Shown here: one piece after another, positions 25,013 through 33,038 of the stretch
Numbering within the stretch: position 1 is the first letter of the stretch
How the letters are laid out: every line of letters begins with the position of its first letter
NCBI GenBank assembly: GCA_002426755.1
Contig: DINI01000030.1
Coordinates: 68,537-108,710, forward strand
Origin: Flavobacteriaceae bacterium UBA5544
GTDB taxonomy: Bacteria; Bacteroidota; Bacteroidia; Flavobacteriales; Flavobacteriaceae
Direction of reading: 5' to 3'
Length of the DNA stretch: 40,174 nt
Translations under genes and position numbers: made by a program
Notes under the pieces: generated by a model
The model's input: the letters and a program-made list of their open reading frames with translations, nothing else
What the model was told of the DNA's origin: nothing
Databases searched by the model: none

Positions 25013-25960
25013 TTATTCAATAGTTACAGGATATTTATAGTCTCCTAACTCAATTTCATCTGTACTTAATATTTGCAAATCTATAAGGGTCAACTTAAAA
25101 TTAACATTATACGTTCTTGTAAAAGTATTTGGAACAAAATCATCAGGAGCCAATAAATCAATAGTTGCTTGGAACGATTCCGTTGCGGCGGGATCTAAAT
25201 ATCTAGCAGGCAAACCTTCGGTCGGTGAAGTTTCATCAATATCATTCCTTGGATTTAAATCGGCATCTTCATCTTCATAACGAGTAAGAACACCGTCACC
25301 GTCATCATCAGTATCCAGATAATCAGGTATTGTATCTCCATTTGGTAAATCGGCATCTGTGTTTTGAGCATCAGCCAGGCCATTAGCTACTGTATAGTTA
25401 GGGTTTTCAAATTTCGTAAGTATATTATCATTGTCATCATCGGCATCTTTATAATCAGGAATTCCATCTCCATCACTATCAGTTGGATTAGTCGCTGGAT
25501 CATCGTCACCATCTAAATTCAAATCTTCAACATTAGAAGGAATGCCGTCCTCATCATCATCCACAAATGTGGTTAGGGTTGTCACCAAACCTGATGTGGA
25601 TTCGTAATTATTTAAAATATGTGTACTTGGGTCGGGCACTAGAGCGCAGAGTAAGTTTTGAGGATTTCCATCATAAGTTCTATAATTGAATCGGACACTG
25701 GAACCATTGATATCAAACGAAACTGAATAATTGTTTTCTTCCGGGGCAAAAATCAAAGCGGTAGTTGCATTTTTTGGAAAAAGCAAACTTAAAGATTCGT
25801 AAGGATCTTCTTCTTTGATATCGTAAACCAAATAGCTCGTAGTGCTCTGGTCGCAAAAATCCAATACTTGGTCAAATGCCAATTCAACTTCCAAAACATC
25901 ACCATCGCTACAAGAAGATAAAATTAAAAGTGTAAAAAAAAGATAAATAAATTTTCTCAT
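25013..25960 (-). CDS. Calcium-repeat (thrombospondin type 3-like) lipoprotein
   Basis: Exported lipoprotein of 315 residues: signal MRKFIYLFFTLLILSSC with lipidation at Cys17. The N-terminal ~115 mature residues are beta-rich; residues about 130-245 contain thrombospondin-type-3-like calcium-binding repeats (DDDEDGIPSNVEDLNLDGD, DSDGDGIPDYKDADDDND, DTDDDGDGVLTRYEDED), spaced DxDxDG loops; the rest is a short beta domain ending in YKYPVTIE. Such repeats stiffen surface proteins of Flavobacteria. Start ATG 25960 is preferred over a TTG three codons before. Divergent from cysteine desulfurase; its own promoter box is 17 nt upstream. Confidence 0.82.
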   Translation of the reverse strand: MRKFIYLFFTLLILSSCSDGDVLEVELAFDQVLDFCDQSTTSYLVYDIKEEDPYESLSLLFPKNATTALIFAPEENNYSVSFDINGSSVRFNYRTYDGNPQNLLCALVPDPSTHILNNYESTSGLVTTLTTFVDDDEDGIPSNVEDLNLDGDDDPATNPTDSDGDGIPDYKDADDDNDNILTKFENPNYTVANGLADAQNTDADLPNGDTIPDYLDTDDDGDGVLTRYEDEDADLNPRNDIDETSPTEGLPARYLDPAATESFQATIDLLAPDDFVPNTFTRTYNVNFKLTLIDLQILSTDEIELGDYKYPVTIE

Positions 25961-25977
25961 TGCAATCAATTTGAAGA

Positions 25978-25985
25978 CAAAAATA
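25978..25985 (-). promoter_or_regulatory. Bacteroidota -7 promoter box (TATTTTTG), minus strand
   Basis: Exact TAnnTTTG, 17 nt before the lipoprotein ATG. Faces the plus-strand box at 26032, making a compact divergent promoter pair. Confidence 0.45.
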
Positions 25986-26031
25986 AAGCATTTGAGAATT
26001 TATAACGTAGGAAGTTGTAATTTATTTGTCA

Positions 26032-26039
26032 TATTTTTG
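26032..26039 (+). promoter_or_regulatory. Bacteroidota -7 promoter box (TATTTTTG)
   Basis: Exact TAnnTTTG, 17 nt before the ATG at 26057. A TTG at 26015-26017 is a possible but short-spaced (14 nt) -33 element. Confidence 0.5.
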
Positions 26040-26056
26040 AGGTTTGAAAATCAGTG

Positions 26057-27205
26057 ATGAACAAACAGGTGTATTTTGATAATGCAGCAACAACTCCGAT
26101 GAGAGATGAAGTCATTCATCGAATGACAGAGGTTATGAAGTTAAATTTCGGAAATGCTTCTTCGTCACATAGTTATGGCCGTTCATCAAAATCTTTGATA
26201 GAGCAATCTCGTAAAACGATTGCATCATTTTTGAATTGTTCAGCATCCGAAATTGTCTTCACATCCGGAGGTACGGAAGCTGATAATTTGGTCTTAAGAA
26301 GTGCCGTTCGCGATTTGGGAGTGAAAGAAATCATTACGTCTAGAATTGAGCATCATGCCGTTTTGCATACAGTTGAAGCATTGGAAAAAGAATACAACAT
26401 CCAAATTTCCTATGTGGATTTGGATGTGAATGGAGATGTGGATTTATCGCATTTGGAACGTTTGCTGAAGTCACAACATAAAAAATTGGTGAGTTTGATG
26501 CACATCAATAACGAGATTGGAAACAAACTTGATATTCAGAAAGTTGCATTCATTTGTAAAGCAAATAACGCATTGTTCCATAGCGATACGGTTCAATCCA
26601 TTGGTCATTATAAAATTGATTTGCAACAAATTTCAGTCGATTTTTTGGCAGCTGGCGCACACAAATTCCATGGCCCAAAAGGGATAGGTTTTGTTTTTAT
26701 CAGAAAAAATTCTGGGCTAAAAGCATCCATTTTTGGAGGTGAACAGGAGCGAGGTTATCGAGCAGGCACGGAATCCATTCATAACATTGTGGGAATGGAG
26801 GAGGCGCTCAAAATGTCTTATTCAAATTTAGAGACCGAGCATGCTTACATTGAAGATCTAAAACATTACTTTATAGATACTTTGAAAAAGAGCTTTTCAA
26901 ATGTTTCCTTTAATGGAACTTGCTCCGACTTAAATAAAAGCATCTACACCCTGTTGAATGTGTGCTTGCCATTTCCACCGGAAAAGGCATCCATGCTTCA
27001 ATTCCAATTGGATTTAAAAGGGATTGCATGCTCTAGGGGTAGTGCCTGCCAGAGTGGAAGCAATCAAAATTCTCATGTACTTTCACAGATTTTGGATGAA
27101 GAACAGCTAAAACGACCTTCTTTACGATTCTCTTTTAGTAAATTCAATACGAAAGAGGAGGTTGATTACGTTGTTGAAGCGTTAACCAAATTCCGTGAGA
27201 AATAG
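26057..27205 (+). CDS. Cysteine desulfurase (class V aminotransferase)
   Basis: PLP enzyme that removes sulfur from cysteine to give alanine and a persulfide for iron-sulfur clusters or thiolation of tRNA. From the start MNKQVYFDNAATTP (382 residues), key sites are SGGTEADN (70-77), His99/His100 (RIEHH), the PLP lysine Lys203 (AGAHKFHGPKG) and the persulfide cysteine Cys331 in SRGSACQSGS. This is of the IscS/NifS type rather than SufS. No iscU, suf or tRNA-thiolation gene is adjacent. The GTG two codons earlier is possible but less likely. The next gene overlaps by 11 bp. Confidence 0.92.
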   Translation: MNKQVYFDNAATTPMRDEVIHRMTEVMKLNFGNASSSHSYGRSSKSLIEQSRKTIASFLNCSASEIVFTSGGTEADNLVLRSAVRDLGVKEIITSRIEHHAVLHTVEALEKEYNIQISYVDLDVNGDVDLSHLERLLKSQHKKLVSLMHINNEIGNKLDIQKVAFICKANNALFHSDTVQSIGHYKIDLQQISVDFLAAGAHKFHGPKGIGFVFIRKNSGLKASIFGGEQERGYRAGTESIHNIVGMEEALKMSYSNLETEHAYIEDLKHYFIDTLKKSFSNVSFNGTCSDLNKSIYTLLNVCLPFPPEKASMLQFQLDLKGIACSRGSACQSGSNQNSHVLSQILDEEQLKRPSLRFSFSKFNTKEEVDYVVEALTKFREK

Positions 27206-27824
27206 ATATTTTATAGCATATTTGCTTTTAGTTTTCTTTTCCTGCAAAGAAGAAGCTAAAAAAAATGTATCCAGCTCTCCAATGGATTCAGATAAATTCC
27301 CACCAGAAATTCCTATAAAACGTTATCAAGTAAAGACCGCAGGTGATACCTTGGATGTTTTTAATAACGTCTATGTAATTTATAATAAATCGATGAACAA
27401 TACCTTTGGTAGGAATGTCTCAAATGATGGTTATAACTTAGGTTTAAAATGGCAATGCGTGGAATTTGTGAAGCGTTATTATTATGAGCATTTAAACCAC
27501 AAAATGCCGAACAGCTATGGACATGCTAAAGATTTTTTCAATTCAAAACTTAAAAATGGCCAATTAAACACAGAAAGAAATCTTCTGCAATTTGCAAACG
27601 GAAGCGAGTCCAAACCAAAGATTAATGATTTAGTGGTTTTTGATGGAAACCTATTTAATCCTTATGGTCATGTGGCAATTATTTCAAAAGTTGAAGATGA
27701 TGAAGTCGAGATTGTACAACAGAATGTCGGAAAAAATTCTCGCGATACGTTCCAATTAGTTTTTGATAATGGGAAATGGACCGTTGATGATAGTTCCCTT
27801 TTGGGTTGGTTGCGAAAAAAATAG
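27195..27824 (+). CDS. CHAP-domain lipoprotein
   Basis: Predicted lipid-anchored cysteine amidase/peptidase of 209 residues: signal MRNRYFIAYLLLVFFSC (lipobox VFFSC, Cys17), then a CHAP domain from about residue 85 with the catalytic cysteine in LKWQCVEFVKRYYYEH and the histidine in NPYGHVAIISKV, ending VDDSSLLGWLRKK. CHAP domains cleave glutathionylspermidine or peptidoglycan cross-bridges; in this group peptidoglycan is likely. The start is GTG at 27195, inside the desulfurase gene (11-bp overlap). It ends 7 bp before the stop of the convergent receptor. Confidence 0.82.
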   Translation: MRNRYFIAYLLLVFFSCKEEAKKNVSSSPMDSDKFPPEIPIKRYQVKTAGDTLDVFNNVYVIYNKSMNNTFGRNVSNDGYNLGLKWQCVEFVKRYYYEHLNHKMPNSYGHAKDFFNSKLKNGQLNTERNLLQFANGSESKPKINDLVVFDGNLFNPYGHVAIISKVEDDEVEIVQQNVGKNSRDTFQLVFDNGKWTVDDSSLLGWLRKK

Positions 27825-27831
27825 GGTAGTT

Positions 27832-30288
27832 CTAGAACTTCATCGACAACCTCATATTAAATACTCTAGGACTTAAATAATTAGGAATTGCATATTGGCG
27901 CTTGCTATACACGTCACGAACCCAAGTATTTGTTATGGAGTTTTGGACGTCAAACATATTGAAGATTTCAAATCCAAGCGACAATTCCCTGAATTTCCTT
28001 TTCCAACCTCTATCGTATGTTTTGTTCTGGTCCACCAACACATAGCTAATGCCTAAATCAGCACGCTTATAATCGCGTAAACGGTTTTGGTAATCATATG
28101 GGTCTGCATAACTTGGAGAACCTCCTGGGACGCCTGTGTTATAAACCAAATTCAGATACATTTTTAAATCCGGAATGGTTGGCACATAATCCTGAAAGAG
28201 AACCCCAAACTTCAAACGTTGGTCCGTAGGGCGTGAAATATAACCTCGATCTTCAATATTTTCTTCGGTTTTTAAATACCCAAAACTAAACCACGATTCA
28301 GTACCTGGCACAAACTCACCATTCAGACGTAAATCAAGTCCGTAGGCGTAGGCTTTGGCATTGTTGGTTGCCCTATAACGTATCCGAACATTTTCCAGCG
28401 TGTAAGGATTTACATCCGTCATGTTTTTGTAATAGGCTTCAGAAACTAGTTTGAATGGTCTGTCCCACATTTTGAAGCTATATTCGTTCCCTAGAACCAA
28501 GTGCACCGATTTTTGCGCCTTCACATTTGGCCTTACAATTCCTGAAGAGTCACGTAATTCACGATAAAATGGCGGTTGATAGTACAATCCTCCAGCAACT
28601 CTAAACAACATATCTTTTTCCCAATCAGGCTTAATGGCGAATTGTGCTCTTGGACTAAAAACCGTTTGTGTGGTACTTTCAATCCCGTTGCCATTCACAG
28701 TCCAATTGTGAACTCTCACACCAGCATTATAAAAAACTTCGTTGTTTCCGATTGTTGAACGTTTGCTCCATTGTGCAAATGCCTGTAATCTATCTATCTC
28801 AACTTGATTGGTCGCTCTCACATTTTGAAATGCTACCAATGGACCTTGATATGGTTCGTAAGGCTGTTCATTGAAGAAATCCAAATTCGGAGGATTGATT
28901 GAGAATCCCGCTGAATCGATCACTTCCCATTCCACCAAACGGTCACGAATATCTTCATGTGTATATTTGATGGACCATTCAAATGTATTGTCGTCATTTT
29001 TATAATCACCACGATGTTCGATGGTGGTGATTAGGGCATCCAAATCATTTCGGGCATGTGTCAATTGCCCACCAATTCCTTCGCTGAACTCCACTTCGCC
29101 CAAATTTTCATCACCAATATTACTGTTGACTTCACCTAAACGATATTGTGCCAAAATATCGAAATATTCTTCTTCGGTCGTGTGATAGGTGGAAGCAATT
29201 AACTTTAATGTCAAATCATCATTTACAAAATAGTTGGCTTTAAAGGCCCCAAAATAAGTTTGGTATTCATCTTTTTCCTGACCTTCATAAAACACCAATA
29301 AGGCCAAAGGATTCTGCAATGTTCCGAAGTTGGTCTGACGGTTTTGCGGTTGAAAATCGTATTTGTTGATGCCTATATTTCCCAAGAAATCCAATTGGAA
29401 TTTATCATTGAATTTATACGTTAAATACGTTTGAGCATCTGCAAACACTGGTTTTACGATTCCTTCGGTTTCAAGCGAATTCAACACCAAGCTATTATCG
29501 CGATAACGCAAACCAACAATCCCAGTAAATTTTGAATCTTTTGAAACCGTTTCGGCAGAGAGGCTTCCGCCCAATAAACTCAAATCAGCACTCAAACCAA
29601 ACTTGAGTGGTTTTCTATACGTGATATCCAATACGGAGGATAGTTTATCGCCATATTTTGCTTGAAATCCACCAGCCGAAAAATCAACGTTTTGAACTAA
29701 ATCCGTATTTACAAAACTCAAGCCTTCTTGCTGGCCAGAGCGCACCAAAAATGGACGATACACTTCAATCTCATTGACATACACTAAATTTTCATCAAAA
29801 TTTCCACCTCTCACAGAATATTGTGTACTCAATTCATTAGAAATATTGACGCCAGGTAGTGTTTTTAAAATGTTCTCAACTCCAGGTTGCGCGCCTTTAA
29901 TAGACCTAATGACTTCAGGAGAAATCGATGTGACACCATCTACCGATTGTCTTGTATTTGTGTTGATAACGATGGTTGCAATTTGTTCAATGTTCAAATC
30001 CATTACAGGATTAAATTCGACCTCCTGACCATTTTTTAGATTGAATTTAACCACCACTCGTTTATGTGAAAGATGTGTGAATTCAACAGTTACTTCAGTA
30101 TTGATCGGGATTTTTAGCTCGTAAAAGCCATTTTCATTAGACGTTGTGCCGGTGTCTCCAGATTTAATGCTCACATTGGCAATGGGCATTTGTGCATCGT
30201 CAAGAATAACTCCTTTAATCGTTGCCGATTGTGAAAATCCAATGATTGGAAGACAGATGAGAAAAATTAAGGTCGTTAGTTGTTTCAA
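27832..30288 (-). CDS. TonB-dependent outer-membrane receptor
   Basis: Outer-membrane receptor of 818 residues that takes up a ligand with energy from TonB. Signal peptide (residues 1-19, ending in FSQS); CarboxypepD_reg-like domain at about 20-100 (SATIKGVILDDAQMPIANVSI); plug domain with SVRGGNFDENLVYVNEIEVYRPF (about 155-180) and FSAGGFQAKYGDKLSSVLDI; then a ~600-residue barrel ending in SPRVFNMRLSMKF, with the aromatic terminus used for barrel assembly. It is shorter than SusC receptors and has no SusD partner beside it, so polysaccharide uptake is not indicated. It follows the M23 peptidase gene by 14 bp on the same strand. Confidence 0.92.
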   Translation of the reverse strand: MKQLTTLIFLICLPIIGFSQSATIKGVILDDAQMPIANVSIKSGDTGTTSNENGFYELKIPINTEVTVEFTHLSHKRVVVKFNLKNGQEVEFNPVMDLNIEQIATIVINTNTRQSVDGVTSISPEVIRSIKGAQPGVENILKTLPGVNISNELSTQYSVRGGNFDENLVYVNEIEVYRPFLVRSGQQEGLSFVNTDLVQNVDFSAGGFQAKYGDKLSSVLDITYRKPLKFGLSADLSLLGGSLSAETVSKDSKFTGIVGLRYRDNSLVLNSLETEGIVKPVFADAQTYLTYKFNDKFQLDFLGNIGINKYDFQPQNRQTNFGTLQNPLALLVFYEGQEKDEYQTYFGAFKANYFVNDDLTLKLIASTYHTTEEEYFDILAQYRLGEVNSNIGDENLGEVEFSEGIGGQLTHARNDLDALITTIEHRGDYKNDDNTFEWSIKYTHEDIRDRLVEWEVIDSAGFSINPPNLDFFNEQPYEPYQGPLVAFQNVRATNQVEIDRLQAFAQWSKRSTIGNNEVFYNAGVRVHNWTVNGNGIESTTQTVFSPRAQFAIKPDWEKDMLFRVAGGLYYQPPFYRELRDSSGIVRPNVKAQKSVHLVLGNEYSFKMWDRPFKLVSEAYYKNMTDVNPYTLENVRIRYRATNNAKAYAYGLDLRLNGEFVPGTESWFSFGYLKTEENIEDRGYISRPTDQRLKFGVLFQDYVPTIPDLKMYLNLVYNTGVPGGSPSYADPYDYQNRLRDYKRADLGISYVLVDQNKTYDRGWKRKFRELSLGFEIFNMFDVQNSITNTWVRDVYSKRQYAIPNYLSPRVFNMRLSMKF

Positions 30289-30302
30289 AAGTGATTTGTT
30301 TT

Positions 30303-31988
30303 TTATTTTCTAAAAAAGGTTGCTTCAAATGTAGCACTATTTCCAACATTATCAGTAACGATGACTTTCAATTCGTTCTTGGTATCTGTGACTACATTGT
30401 CGTTAAAATCGAAGGTCAAGGTGTTGTCTTTGTATTCATATTCCATCAAAATCCATTTACCATTAATCGTCGCTCGATAATTACTGATACCTGATAAATC
30501 ATCCGAAATTTTAAGTGTTAAGTAGCGGTATTTGCTCAACCATTTGCCATCCTGAAAATTAACAGGAGAAATGGTTGGCTTGGTTGTATCCAGTACTAAT
30601 GCATAGCTCCCTAACGCATTGGAGGAAGCCGTTAAAATATTGTCCTTTCTTTTGGTATTCAAATAACTTGGATATTTTTTGTAACCCAATAATTCGGCAA
30701 TGTACAGTTGGTCTTTTTCCGAATCTTTATAATTGCTGATGTCATACTGAATGGTCACATTTTTTTGAAGTGGAATGACATCTTTATCTAAATAAAGGGT
30801 GTCGTTGTTAACTTTGAAATCGATAAAAGTATCTTCATAAAAACTATTGGCGGGAAAAAACACCGACACATTTTTATCGTTTAAGGTCGTCACTTGGTCT
30901 GCAAATACATAATAGTTTTTTTTGGTTTCTGGTTGTGTAGGGATGGAGTCGGGCTTTTTTCCAACGATGGGTATGGTTAGCCAACTCTCATTGCCTTCAA
31001 AATCCTGAATCCGTACTTTATAGACGGAAGAATCTCCATCGCCGACTGTCACGTATCCATTATCATCAAGCTCTTTATACATGCTCAATACATTCCCTTT
31101 TTCAACAAATAGCTTTTGCAAATGCGAGCGTTTGGTCTTGTAATATTCGTAATCTATAAAACGATTGATATGCCGCGATTCGTCAAAAGAAAATCGGAAG
31201 AAATCCATTTCAAACTTTTTATTTCCGTTGTAATATGATTGGATATTGTAAAGGCCATTTTTGTTCGCCGCCAAATCGAGTTGGTCAAAAGAACCAATTG
31301 AAAAGCCGATCTCTCCAAAAGCCTTAATGCCTTCAACTTTGTAATCGTTATTTTTTGTAGGAATTAAACGCAATTCTACACGCTTATTCGAATTGTTAAT
31401 CGAAGAGTTTTCATCCTTTGGGTAGGCAAATACCGATGTTAACGTAGGAGGTTTTGAATCTCTTACAGGCATTCCAAATAGCAGCGGATTTATGGTGCGT
31501 TCTTGCTGGTCACGTATTTCGAAATGCAAGTGTGGCCCACCTGAACCTCCAGTGTTTCCCGAATATGCAATGACTTCATCTGGCATGATTTGCAATTCTT
31601 CTGCAGTAGGGAATAATTCAATTTCATAACTCTCCTTTTCGTATTGTTTTGCTTTCAAATAGGCTTCAATTTTAGGGGCAAAAGCTTTGAGGTGGCCATA
31701 CACCGTAGTGTACCCATTGGGGTGTGTAACATACAAGGCTTTCCCATACCCATAATGTTGAATTTTTATACGGCTTACATAACCTTCTGCTGCGGCATAC
31801 ACATTCAGTCCTGTTTTCTGCTGTGTTTTGATGTCTAGTCCAGAATGAAAATGATTGGTGCGCAACTCCGCGAAAGAACCAGAAAGTACTAATGTAACAT
31901 CTAGCGGACTTCGAAAATAATCTTTTGGATATTCAACCTGTGAAAAAGTGAATTGAGAAAAAATGAGGGCGGTAAAAAGGTATTTCAT
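30303..31988 (-). CDS. M23-family peptidase (LytM-like)
   Basis: Exported 561-residue protein with a short signal (MKYLFTALIFSQFTFSQ). The N-terminal half is a peptidoglycan endopeptidase domain of the LytM/M23 type: HxxxD with His48 and Asp52 (HFHSGLDIKT) and the HxH motif His153/His155 (GPHLHFEIR), all four residues present, so active. The rest (about 190-561) is beta-rich with Ig-like segments at the C-terminus (LTLKISDDLSGISNYRATINGKW; LKVIVTDNVGNSATF), probably for binding or support. It opens a two-gene unit with the TonB-dependent receptor. Confidence 0.88.
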   Translation of the reverse strand: MKYLFTALIFSQFTFSQVEYPKDYFRSPLDVTLVLSGSFAELRTNHFHSGLDIKTQQKTGLNVYAAAEGYVSRIKIQHYGYGKALYVTHPNGYTTVYGHLKAFAPKIEAYLKAKQYEKESYEIELFPTAEELQIMPDEVIAYSGNTGGSGGPHLHFEIRDQQERTINPLLFGMPVRDSKPPTLTSVFAYPKDENSSINNSNKRVELRLIPTKNNDYKVEGIKAFGEIGFSIGSFDQLDLAANKNGLYNIQSYYNGNKKFEMDFFRFSFDESRHINRFIDYEYYKTKRSHLQKLFVEKGNVLSMYKELDDNGYVTVGDGDSSVYKVRIQDFEGNESWLTIPIVGKKPDSIPTQPETKKNYYVFADQVTTLNDKNVSVFFPANSFYEDTFIDFKVNNDTLYLDKDVIPLQKNVTIQYDISNYKDSEKDQLYIAELLGYKKYPSYLNTKRKDNILTASSNALGSYALVLDTTKPTISPVNFQDGKWLSKYRYLTLKISDDLSGISNYRATINGKWILMEYEYKDNTLTFDFNDNVVTDTKNELKVIVTDNVGNSATFEATFFRK

Positions 31989-32020
31989 AGTTAGGTTTGA
32001 AAGGCTAAAAATATTAAAAA

Positions 32021-32054
32021 GTTTGAAGTTGAAAGAACTTAAAGTTAAAAGAAA
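32021..32054 (-). repeat. Heptamer-period repeat upstream of the M23 peptidase gene
   Basis: On the minus strand: TTTTAAC, TTTAAGT, a 2-nt slip, TTTCAAC, TTCAAAC. The units (TTTnAAC) differ in sequence from those at 5704 and 12778 but share the period and the 2-nt slip. Confidence 0.45.
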
Positions 32055-32088
32055 ATCAATGTACTGCTAAATAGTTATAATTGATAGG

Positions 32089-32096
32089 TAACTTTG
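32089..32096 (+). promoter_or_regulatory. Possible upstream promoter box (TAACTTTG)
   Basis: Exact TAnnTTTG in the 234-bp divergent region, 126 nt before the coiled-coil gene; identical to the box at 32191-32198, so the unit may have tandem promoters. Confidence 0.35.
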
Positions 32097-32190
32097 ACAA
32101 CTTAAGGTACTTTGGCACACTTCATAACCTATTAAAAGAAATATTTCAAAATTTATTGTAAAAGAATTGTGATTTTTAATTTTGGTATGT

Positions 32191-32198
32191 TAACTTTG
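32191..32198 (+). promoter_or_regulatory. Bacteroidota -7 promoter box (TAACTTTG) of the coiled-coil/zapA unit
   Basis: Exact TAnnTTTG, 24 nt before the ATG at 32223. TTG at 32167-32169 sits 21 nt upstream, close to the usual spacing. Probably transcribes coiled-coil gene, zapA and 6S RNA. Confidence 0.55.
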
Positions 32199-32222
32199 TT
32201 TCATCAGTATTGAAATTTGTAA

Positions 32223-32513
32223 ATGAGTAAAATTGAAGATATTGTTGATTCTTTAGAGAATAAAATCAGCAAAGTTTTGCATAAACAAGAGGTTTTGAAA
32301 CAAACCAATGCGAAGCTTTCGGAAGAATTGGCAAGACATCAACAAAAAATTATTCAACAACAGGAAGAATTATCTTCTTGGATTGAAAAATATGAATCGC
32401 TCAAAATCGCAAATTCAATGTTGGGCAGTGATGAAAACAAACGAGAAACAAAGCTCAAAATAAATACATTAATTAAAGATATTGACCACTGTATTGCTCA
32501 ATTATCAGAATAG
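32223..32513 (+). CDS. Small coiled-coil protein upstream of zapA
   Basis: Soluble 96-residue protein, almost entirely one heptad-patterned helix (residues 2-64: LENKISKVLHKQEVLKQTNAKLSEELARHQQ) with a short helical C-terminus (LIKDIDHCIAQLSE). No catalytic motif. Coiled-coil proteins next to zapA suggest a divisome helper similar in style to ZapB, but this is position-based inference only. It precedes zapA by 17 bp in the same operon. Confidence 0.75.
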   Translation: MSKIEDIVDSLENKISKVLHKQEVLKQTNAKLSEELARHQQKIIQQQEELSSWIEKYESLKIANSMLGSDENKRETKLKINTLIKDIDHCIAQLSE

Positions 32514-32530
32514 TGTAACGAGAAATCATA

Positions 32531-32824
32531 ATGTCTGAACAGCTAAAAATAAAACTTTCCATCGCCAACCGGGTGTATCCATTGACGATAGCACCAAGCC
32601 AGGAAGAAGGATTGCGAAAAGCTGCAAAGAAAATTGAGACGATGATAAGTCAATTTGAGCAGAATTATTCTGTGAGGGATAAACAAGATGTATTGGCCAT
32701 GTGCGCTTTACAATTTGCATCCCAAGTAGAACAAAAATCGATAGATAAAGAGTATGTCAATGAAGATGTCCAAAACCGATTGGCTGGTTTGGACGAATTG
32801 CTTCAGCAGCATTTAATCTCTTAA
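32531..32824 (+). CDS. zapA: Cell division protein ZapA
   Basis: FtsZ-binding protein that bundles FtsZ filaments in the Z-ring. The 97-residue length and layout fit: an N-terminal alpha/beta head (LKIKLSIANRVYPLTIAPSQEEGLRKAAKKIE, where the residues that contact FtsZ lie) and a C-terminal helix (ALQFASQVEQKSI... LAGLDELLQQHL) that forms the tetramer. Position between a coiled-coil gene and a 6S RNA/rny pair is the arrangement known in Flavobacteria and parallels the zapA-ssrS order of Proteobacteria. Confidence 0.9.
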   Translation: MSEQLKIKLSIANRVYPLTIAPSQEEGLRKAAKKIETMISQFEQNYSVRDKQDVLAMCALQFASQVEQKSIDKEYVNEDVQNRLAGLDELLQQHLIS

Positions 32825-32839
32825 CGTTCTTTTAAATAA

Positions 32840-33020
32840 AATAGGTTACTGCCTACATTAGTTATTTTTTTTGATAAACTCAACGTTAATTCTTTAAAAA
32901 GGGTGAGTTTAAACTGTAAAATCGTGCCGTCTTCGAACGGATTTTTGATCAGTTTGTTAGCCCTAAACTTGTTTTTAAGGAGTTTATACAAAATTCGAAA
33001 CTGATGTAGGCTTTTTTTTT
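32840..33020 (+). ncRNA. ssrS: 6S RNA (6S-Flavo type)
   Basis: About 180-nt structured RNA between zapA and rny, which mimics an open promoter and binds RNA polymerase. The ends pair strongly: GCCTACAT (32851-32858) with ATGTAGGC (33004-33011), followed by nine T (33012-33020), so the closing stem doubles as a terminator. Inside are AACTCA/TGAGTT, AAACTG/CAGTTT, CCGT-CTTCGA-ACGG (32927-32940) and TAAACT/AGTTTA helices, consistent with a long rod with a central bubble. Synteny with zapA supports the call. I recognise the type from structure and place, not by alignment. No own promoter box was found upstream. Confidence 0.75.
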
Positions 33021-33035
33021 AACTAAACTAAACTA
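33021..33035 (+). repeat. AACTA triplicate in the rny leader
   Basis: Three tandem AACTA units lie between the 6S terminator T run and the rny ATG at 33039. No Shine-Dalgarno sequence is seen; A-rich leaders are usual in Bacteroidota. Confidence 0.7.
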
Positions 33036-33038
33036 GAA

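Noticed and set aside
25130..25560. Repeat-rich DNA (runs of TCATCATC) as a microsatellite
   Set aside because: It encodes the Asp-rich calcium-binding repeats of the lipoprotein and needs no other explanation.
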